Source of the DNA: Syncephalastrum monosporum B8922 | Taxonomy: Eukaryota > Mucoromycota > Mucoromycetes > Mucorales > Syncephalastraceae | NCBI GenBank assembly: GCA_000697355.1 | Contig: JNEN01000836.1 | Coordinates: 1 to 64,000, forward strand | Length of the DNA stretch: 64,000 nt | Reading direction: 5' to 3' | Shown here: piece by piece, positions 59,113 through 64,000 of the stretch | Layout of the letters: each line of letters begins with the position of its first letter | How positions within the stretch are numbered: position 1 is the stretch's first letter | Translations under genes and position numbers: made by a program | Notes under the pieces: model-generated | Database searches by the model: none | What the model was told of the DNA's origin: nothing | What the model saw: only the letters and a program-made list of their open reading frames with translations

Positions 59113-59542
59113 CTTTTTGGGAGCGGGAAGAAGAGAGTAGAAAAAGAGAAAAAGGGAAAAGAGGGGGAGAAAAAGAACGAATGGTGTTGCCGCGCGTTCC
59201 CGGACCACAAATGTGCACCTCAAGACCAAATTTAGTAATTCACTTTTGCATGGTCAAAAAAGTCTCATAACACGGCTTGCATGAACCGGGATATTATTTG
59301 ACACGGTGCAGGCCTTAGAAAAGCGTTAGATATAGGGTGCTCTTCGATTTGGACGCAATCTTACCATTCGTAACATAGTTGTTATCACTATATTGTGCAA
59401 TTTACGGTGGCAATGCGCAGATAGCACCCAGCACGTGTTCAGATGTATGTATAGATTGATTAAATTTTTATATATGTTTGTATATGCTATATATTGTAGG
59501 CCAGGTTACAATCAATGCAGCCGTATATAGATCTCTTGAGTG
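59113..59542. other. Promoter region of TPS/TPP gene, no gene
   Basis: AT-rich upstream region of the TPS/TPP gene and 3' flank of the next minus-strand gene. Nothing else recognised. Confidence 0.5.
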
Positions 59543-60130
59543 CTATCTGAATATCCGATGTGGCGGAGGAGGTGGCGGTGGCGTACTCGACTTGGGACGA
59601 AGATGAAACTCGGGCGAAGGGGCATTAAGACGAGAATGCGGTGCCTGCAGGCGATGCTGCTGTTGCTGCTCAGGGGTCGCGCAGAAAGTGGCGGCCGCGC
59701 TGGCGGGGCGAGGGGGAATGATGTCATCGATCTGGAGCTTGGTACTGCTATCTTGTTGCTGTTTGACGCGGCGAGTGAGTTCCTGAACTCGATCGCTGGA
59801 TATCAAGCGGTCAATTCGGGTCTGCAGCTCCGTATCCAATCTATAATTTTTGCTTGTCCGCCTTGCAGGAATGGCAGCTGGCGGACCCGTGGTGCTGGGT
59901 TGCCAAGAAACCGGTCTTTGCTTTATCGTGAATGAATGCCGTCCAGCAGCATCACAGCTTGTGGACCTTCCCACATGGGATTCGTCCTCCCGTGATAAAA
60001 CAGCAGCCGATGGAAGTTGATGATGCGCCGATCTGCTTCGTCTTGTTGTTGTTGACGTGGTTGGATTGGTGACTATCACGCTAGGCGGCTGCTCACTATC
60101 CCATACGGAGGGAAATTCTCGACTGGACAT
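59543..60130 (-). CDS. Proline/serine-rich hypothetical protein
   Basis: Single-exon ORF of 195 residues. It is low-complexity: Ser/Thr/Arg-rich N-terminal half (TTSTTTRRSRSAHHQ), a short predicted helical stretch in the middle (YRLDTELQTRIDRLISSDRV with QELTRRVKQQQD, possible coiled coil), a QQQQ tract, and a C-terminal PPPPPPPP run before HRIFR. Proline runs like this can bind SH3, WW or profilin domains. No family recognised. The ATG (60128-60130) precedes MSSREFPSVWD, and a T/C-rich leader is upstream. Confidence 0.62.
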   Translation of the reverse strand: MSSREFPSVWDSEQPPSVIVTNPTTSTTTRRSRSAHHQLPSAAVLSREDESHVGRSTSCDAAGRHSFTIKQRPVSWQPSTTGPPAAIPARRTSKNYRLDTELQTRIDRLISSDRVQELTRRVKQQQDSSTKLQIDDIIPPRPASAAATFCATPEQQQQHRLQAPHSRLNAPSPEFHLRPKSSTPPPPPPPHRIFR

Positions 60131-60854
60131 GGTATACTAGCTTAAAGGAAGACAAGAGGAAAAAAAAGACGAAGAAGAGAAGAACTGAAAAGCCAAGACA
60201 AGGAGCAAGTGAAAAGTGAAAAAATAAATAAAAGATAGAAAATAGAAAGTGTCGGTTGCCTCCTTGCTTTTGGACAGGCAGCCGAGCAGTGAGAATGAGC
60301 AGACCCCTTTTTAAATACATCAGGCTGCATCAGTTCAAAATGATTGCCGCCACAGTGTATGTACCACGTTTGTCATGCCCACTCCGCACTTGATCATATT
60401 TGGTACGCAGGCAGCCAATTTCAAATCTTTTCTGAGCCTCTTCATCAAAAAGTGGCGAAGGCCGTCCAACAAAGGACCCTTTTTCGCACCGGCACAGCCC
60501 CACTGGAAACTTTAATTAACAAAAGGTACTAAACTTCTTTTTCATATTTTCATTTGCTTAAAGTAATAATAGCTCAAACGTATCAGGTCCATATGGTGTA
60601 CGTTCTGTATATCAGCACATGAACCGGTGTTATTGAGCAACGATACAATCATTTTTAGAGGATGGACGGGAGTGTTTGTGTGCGCGTGATACAACCCAAA
60701 CGCACGCTGGTAGGTGTGATTTTCTGATTTGGGTTGCTATGATTTAAGGTGTGGCTTGTTTGACATTTTTGCAAATTCAGGCAAAGAAAAAAAAAAGAGA
60801 GGCAGCGTCTGTGCTTTACACATTCCCCTTTCGCTGTACATACCATATCCTAAT
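60131..60854. other. Divergent promoter region, no gene
   Basis: Lies between the proline-rich gene and the L1-domain gene, which are transcribed apart. Short ORFs only; T/C-rich tracts near both starts. Confidence 0.5.
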
Positions 60855-62300
60855 ATGCCTTGCCCAGAGCCGATCGCTGCACAGGTTTGTTCTATCTATC
60901 CAAAGGTATGACTGTACTCATTGTCGGGCTAGATTGCCAAAGCTGTGCACGCCTTGAAAGACTACAATGAGAAGAAAGGATCAGAGAGCAACGATCTCCT
61001 TGACGACGCTCCCGTGGTCACTCTCCAAGTCAGCTTCAAACGAGAGGAATCGCGCCCCAAGGACAAGAAATTTGTCTACAACCACGTCATGTACGTCTCG
61101 AGACGAAAACACGACTCTGCTCAACCGTACTGATTCAAAAACGATAGTCCTTTAGAACACTCGATCTACAAGGACACGAGCGATCTCGGTCTCATCGTCA
61201 AGGAGAACCATGAAGAGGTCTTGAAGAGCATCAAGAAGAACGGCCCCGAGATGTTCCACCAGGTTGTTGATATGGACGTCCTGAAAACCCAATACAAGAC
61301 GTACGAATCGCGCCGACAACTCGCTGCCAGCTGCGATGCTTTCTATTTCGATAAGCGTCTGCAGACTCGTATTCCCCAGGTCCTTGGCAAGAGCGTCCTT
61401 CAGTCCAGGTAATGATAATGGAAAGCGCATACATGTATTGGTACTGATCTTTGCATACGTCATGTAGAGCTGTGATCCCCATCACTGTTCCCTCGTCTGA
61501 GGCTGCCCTCAAGCTCGCCCTTGAAAAGGCCGCCCGCACCACCACAATGTCAGCAGCGAACCGCTACAGGTATGTTTTGAGAGTAACATATTGTTGAAGA
61601 TTGAAGAGGTTACTTATTTGCCTTTTCCAGATCGTGCAAGATTGGTCATATGGATATGGAGGAGAAGGAGCTGGCTGCCAATGGCGCGTCCGCTGTATCA
61701 TATATGCATAAGAAACTCAACTTTGACAACGTGCAAGAGATTGCACTCCTGATGAAGGGTGCCCCGCCGTTGCCTGTCTACTCGTCTGCACCCTACTTCG
61801 AGCCCAAGACTGAAGAGAAGGAAGACGAGAAGAAGGAAAAGGAGGAGGAGAAAGAAGAGAAGAAGCCTGCTGCCAAGGCAACCAAGGTAACCAAGGCAAC
61901 CAAGGCCAATGGCAAGAAGAGCACGGTCGCCACGGCTGCCAAGGCTGCTATTGCCGAAAAGGAAAACGAGAAGGCCAAGACGGCGCCCAAGAAGGCATCC
62001 GCTCCTGCTGCAAAGAAGGCACCTGCAAAGAAGGCTGCTGAAAAGGAAGCTGCCCCTGCCAAGAAGGCTCCTGCTAAGAAGGCCCCTGCTAAGAAGACGA
62101 CCGAGAAGAAGGAGGAAGAGCCCAAGAAGGCAGAGCCCAAGAAGAAGGCGACGACGCAGGCCGACAAGAAGCTGACCGAGAAGCCCAAGAAGACGGGTGC
62201 GGCTGCGGCCCAGCCTGCAGGTGGAAAGCCTAAGGCCGGTGGTGTCAAGAAGGCGCCGGCCAAGAAGGCACCAGCCAAGAAGGCAGCTGGCAAGGCCTAA
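60855..62300 (+). CDS. Ribosomal L1-domain nucleolar protein (RSL1D1/Utp30-Cic1 type) with Lys/Ala-rich tail
   Basis: Five exons (60855-60884, 60933-61090, 61148-61408, 61468-61569, 61631-62300) give 406 residues. The first about 240 residues are a ribosomal protein L1 fold: AKAVHALKDYNEKKG, a long strand region, CDAFYFDKRLQTRIPQVLGK and IPITVPSSEAALKLALEKAA, then SCKIGHMDMEEKEL and a final NFDNVQEIALLMKGAPPLPVY. The remaining roughly 160 residues are almost only Lys, Ala, Glu and Pro, with repeated PAKKAP-type units like a histone H1 tail. Proteins of this group act in 60S/40S ribosome assembly in the nucleolus. The tail probably binds RNA or DNA. Unlike eL/uL1 itself it has this extension, hence the RSL1D1-type call. 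Confidence 0.9.
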
Positions 62301-62592
62301 GGAGCCTCGCTCTGATATCACCGTTTTCTTCATTTGCATCCAAACCACCATCCCACATCACTTCCCTTTCAATCTCTCTACCTCTGTCTTTACTTTGCAA
62401 TTGTCTTTTTTTCTCTATGTTTTCGCATCCATTCTACTCTCTAGGAAAAATAAAAAGGAAGATGTCTCGATCGGGCATGCCACTACGTAGGGACTCAAAG
62501 ATTATTGTTTGTGACTGATTTTGAAGGAAGGGGCGGGGCAGATTTCCGCATTTTGTTTTCCTGTGGCCTGCCCTTTCTGACACTAACTCATA

Positions 62593-63054
62593 ATGATCGG
62601 CTTGAAGGGTACCCTCAATGTCATTGACAACTCGGGCGCTATTATTGCCGAGTGCATCCGCGTCATGAACGGTGGCCGCTTTGCCAGAGCTGGTACGTTT
62701 CCTTACGATACGACTGAAAGTACATAAAACGGGTGATACTGATGTGGCCAATGTTTGACAGGCGACGAGATTGTGTGCGTTGTGAAGCGAGCACGGCCGA
62801 TTAACCCGAACCTGACGGGTCAGGCTGCGACGCAAAAGGTGCAGAAGGGTGATGTGCGCCATGCCCTTGTGGTGCGTGCTCGCAAGGAGACGCCACGACC
62901 GGACGGACGCTATATTCGATTCGACGACAACGCCTGTGTCCTGCTCAACAACAAAAAGGAACCCCTCGGCACTCGTATTCTTGGTGTTGTCTCAGCTGAG
63001 CTGCGCGCAAAGAACTGGATGAAGGTTGCCTCCCTCGCTCCCAGAATTGTATAG
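62593..63054 (+). CDS. MRPL38: Mitochondrial ribosomal protein uL14m (Mrpl38)
   Basis: Two exons (62593-62692 and 62762-63054) give 130 residues, the usual length. It begins [20 protein letters not shown], continues with [33 protein letters not shown], and [20 protein letters not shown], then [19 protein letters not shown]. This is bacterial-type L14 (G-T-R-I-x-G-x-V), so it belongs to the mitochondrial large subunit rather than the cytosolic uL14. No separate presequence is visible, as in yeast Mrpl38. It follows the L1-domain gene tandemly, 292 bp downstream. Confidence 0.95.
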
Positions 63055-63128
63055 ATAGACAGATAGTTTTACACTTTTCTTTTGCATGTTACATATTATT
63101 ACCGCCACCATCCCGCCTTCCTCTCTCG

Positions 63129-64000
63129 TTATTTGGGTTGAATGATGCTACTATGATGGCTGCTATTGGATCGACTTCGGGCTCGTCGGACGCTGCTGCT
63201 GTCACCCACTGTCTCGTCTTGCTGTGGCTGGCCCTGCAGCTCCTGCTGTGGCTCAAATTGGATCGAGCTGAGCAGATGTGCTCGTTTGCCGACCTTCTTC
63301 ATCAACGTGCCCTCCGCCGCAAGCTCTTTTTTGAGGAGCTCCTCGCTCAGCGTACGTCTACGCTGCTCGCTGTCATCCTCGAGCTGCGTCTGCTCCTGCC
63401 GCTGCCAATCCGGCTGTCGCATCTGCTGCCGGAAACTGTCTGCGAGCATGAGGGCGTCGTTCGACGTGAGCGGGGGTCCTTCCGATCGGCTCGAGATATT
63501 GCTTGTCGACTGCGGTCGCAAATACATGGTCGAGCTGTCGGGAACTACGAGACTTGAGGATGCCATGTATTGAGAAAACGTTGGCGGGTTGATACTGCCG
63601 CTATGACGAGGTGGTGGCCCGCGCAGGTCCTGCTTGGGTGTGTCTATAGCAATCGACGGCACATCCGAGTCGGCCATACCGCCATCTTTTTCATCATACA
63701 CAAGCTGCTTGCGGCGTTGCACTTGGCGCAGCAGACACAGGAGGACTGCCAGTGCGATGCTGGCAGCAATACTCGCAATAGCAATCAGGGCAATCGCCCA
63801 AGGACGCAGACCATGGCTATCAGTGTCATCTGTGACCTCCATACCATGCTGATCTGTCTGCGAATTAGACTCAGTGGCGTGTGTATCACTGGCTTTTTCT
63901 ACCGGCAAATAAATGTAAGTGACCAAGTGAATAAACATCCTTAGACGCACCAACAAAGAAAGAAATTGGGCTTGGATAAGCCGAATGGCGATTCTGAAGC
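63129..64000 (-). CDS. Single-pass membrane protein, C-terminal part, runs off the window
   Basis: The main exon (63129-63898) encodes a short Ser/Thr-rich extracellular stretch (HATESNSQTDQHGMEVTDDT), one transmembrane helix (AIALIAIASIAASIALAVLL) and a cytosolic domain of about 180 residues. That domain is rich in Ser, Gln and Arg, with basic residues right after the membrane (RQVQRRKQLVYDEK). A GTGCGT donor and a GCCGGTAG acceptor mark a 52-nt intron (63899-63950). The upstream piece 63951-64000 is open in the matching frame, so more exons lie beyond the window. The topology resembles fungal surface receptors or Kelch-type membrane proteins, which cannot be decided from this part. Reading straight through would instead give a start near 63940. 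Confidence 0.65.
   Translation of the reverse strand, partial: FRIAIRLIQAQFLSLLVRLRMFIHLVTYIYLPVEKASDTHATESNSQTDQHGMEVTDDTDSHGLRPWAIALIAIASIAASIALAVLLCLLRQVQRRKQLVYDEKDGGMADSDVPSIAIDTPKQDLRGPPPRHSGSINPPTFSQYMASSSLVVPDSSTMYLRPQSTSNISSRSEGPPLTSNDALMLADSFRQQMRQPDWQRQEQTQLEDDSEQRRRTLSEELLKKELAAEGTLMKKVGKRAHLLSSIQFEPQQELQGQPQQDETVGDSSSVRRARSRSNSSHHSSIIQPK

Noticed and set aside
61698..62351. Long ORFs on the opposite strand and other frames over the L1-domain gene tail
   Set aside because: They are shadows of the Lys/Ala-rich AAG/GCC codon repeats.
1..64000. tRNA, rRNA and CRISPR arrays
   Set aside because: Scanned by eye for T-loop GTTCRANNC boxes with partner A boxes and for regularly spaced repeats; none convincing was found.

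Overview
The window is nuclear DNA from a fungus, most likely an early-diverging one (Mucoromycota, perhaps Mucorales). The gene set is fungal: a CDC3/AspB-type septin, a Zn2Cys6 regulator, a trehalose-6-phosphate synthase/phosphatase, Kap123, a RasGEF and cyanase. Nearly every gene carries several short introns (about 50-70 nt) with GTAAGT-like donors. The transposon remnants (Fanzor/TnpB-like, Tnp2, Merlin/ISXO2-like, MULE, gypsy) are also of kinds common in that phylum. The species assignment is inference. No rRNA, tRNA or CRISPR array was recognised.

Layout. 1-8.0 kb is gene-poor: a 174-bp mariner-type MITE, a decayed gypsy integrase, a 142-bp tandem duplication and a CATAG microsatellite. 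8.0-16.6 kb is gene-dense: L-type cargo lectin (-), septin (+), F-box-like protein (-), cyanase (+) and a UBA-UBX p97 cofactor (-). The last two are convergent, with only 18 bp between stop codons. 17.2-24.4 kb is a transposon graveyard around one intact-looking membrane-protein ORF: Merlin-like and Tnp2 fragments, a MULE fragment, and a Fanzor/TnpB-like nuclease pseudogene with RuvC and zinc-ribbon motifs spread over several frames. 24.4-26.4 kb is empty.

26.4-47.2 kb is the densest block: HSL-type alpha/beta hydrolase (+), Trm44 tRNA Um44 methyltransferase (-), Kap123/importin-4 (+), a RasGEF with an N-terminal P-loop domain (+), Dim1/Dib1 U5 snRNP protein (-), SPATA20/DUF255 thioredoxin-fold protein (-), an unrecognised small protein (-), a multi-pass membrane protein (-), eIF1 (+) and a PEBP protein (-). 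47.2-50.9 kb is another gene desert. 50.9-64 kb holds the Zn2Cys6 factor (+), a DDHD phospholipase (-), pICln (+), TPS/TPP (-), a proline-rich protein (-), a ribosomal-L1-domain nucleolar protein (+), mitochondrial uL14 (+) and a single-pass membrane protein that probably runs off the right edge (-).

The genes do not form a pathway cluster; most are housekeeping (translation, splicing, nuclear import, secretion, ubiquitin/p97, trehalose, signalling). The most notable observations are the Fanzor-like pseudogene, a 3-nt microexon that supplies residue 2 of Dim1, a 12-nt microexon in the DDHD phospholipase, the layered DNA-transposon remnants, and the RasGEF with a fused P-loop domain. All exon coordinates were read by eye from splice signals and conserved motifs and need transcript confirmation.
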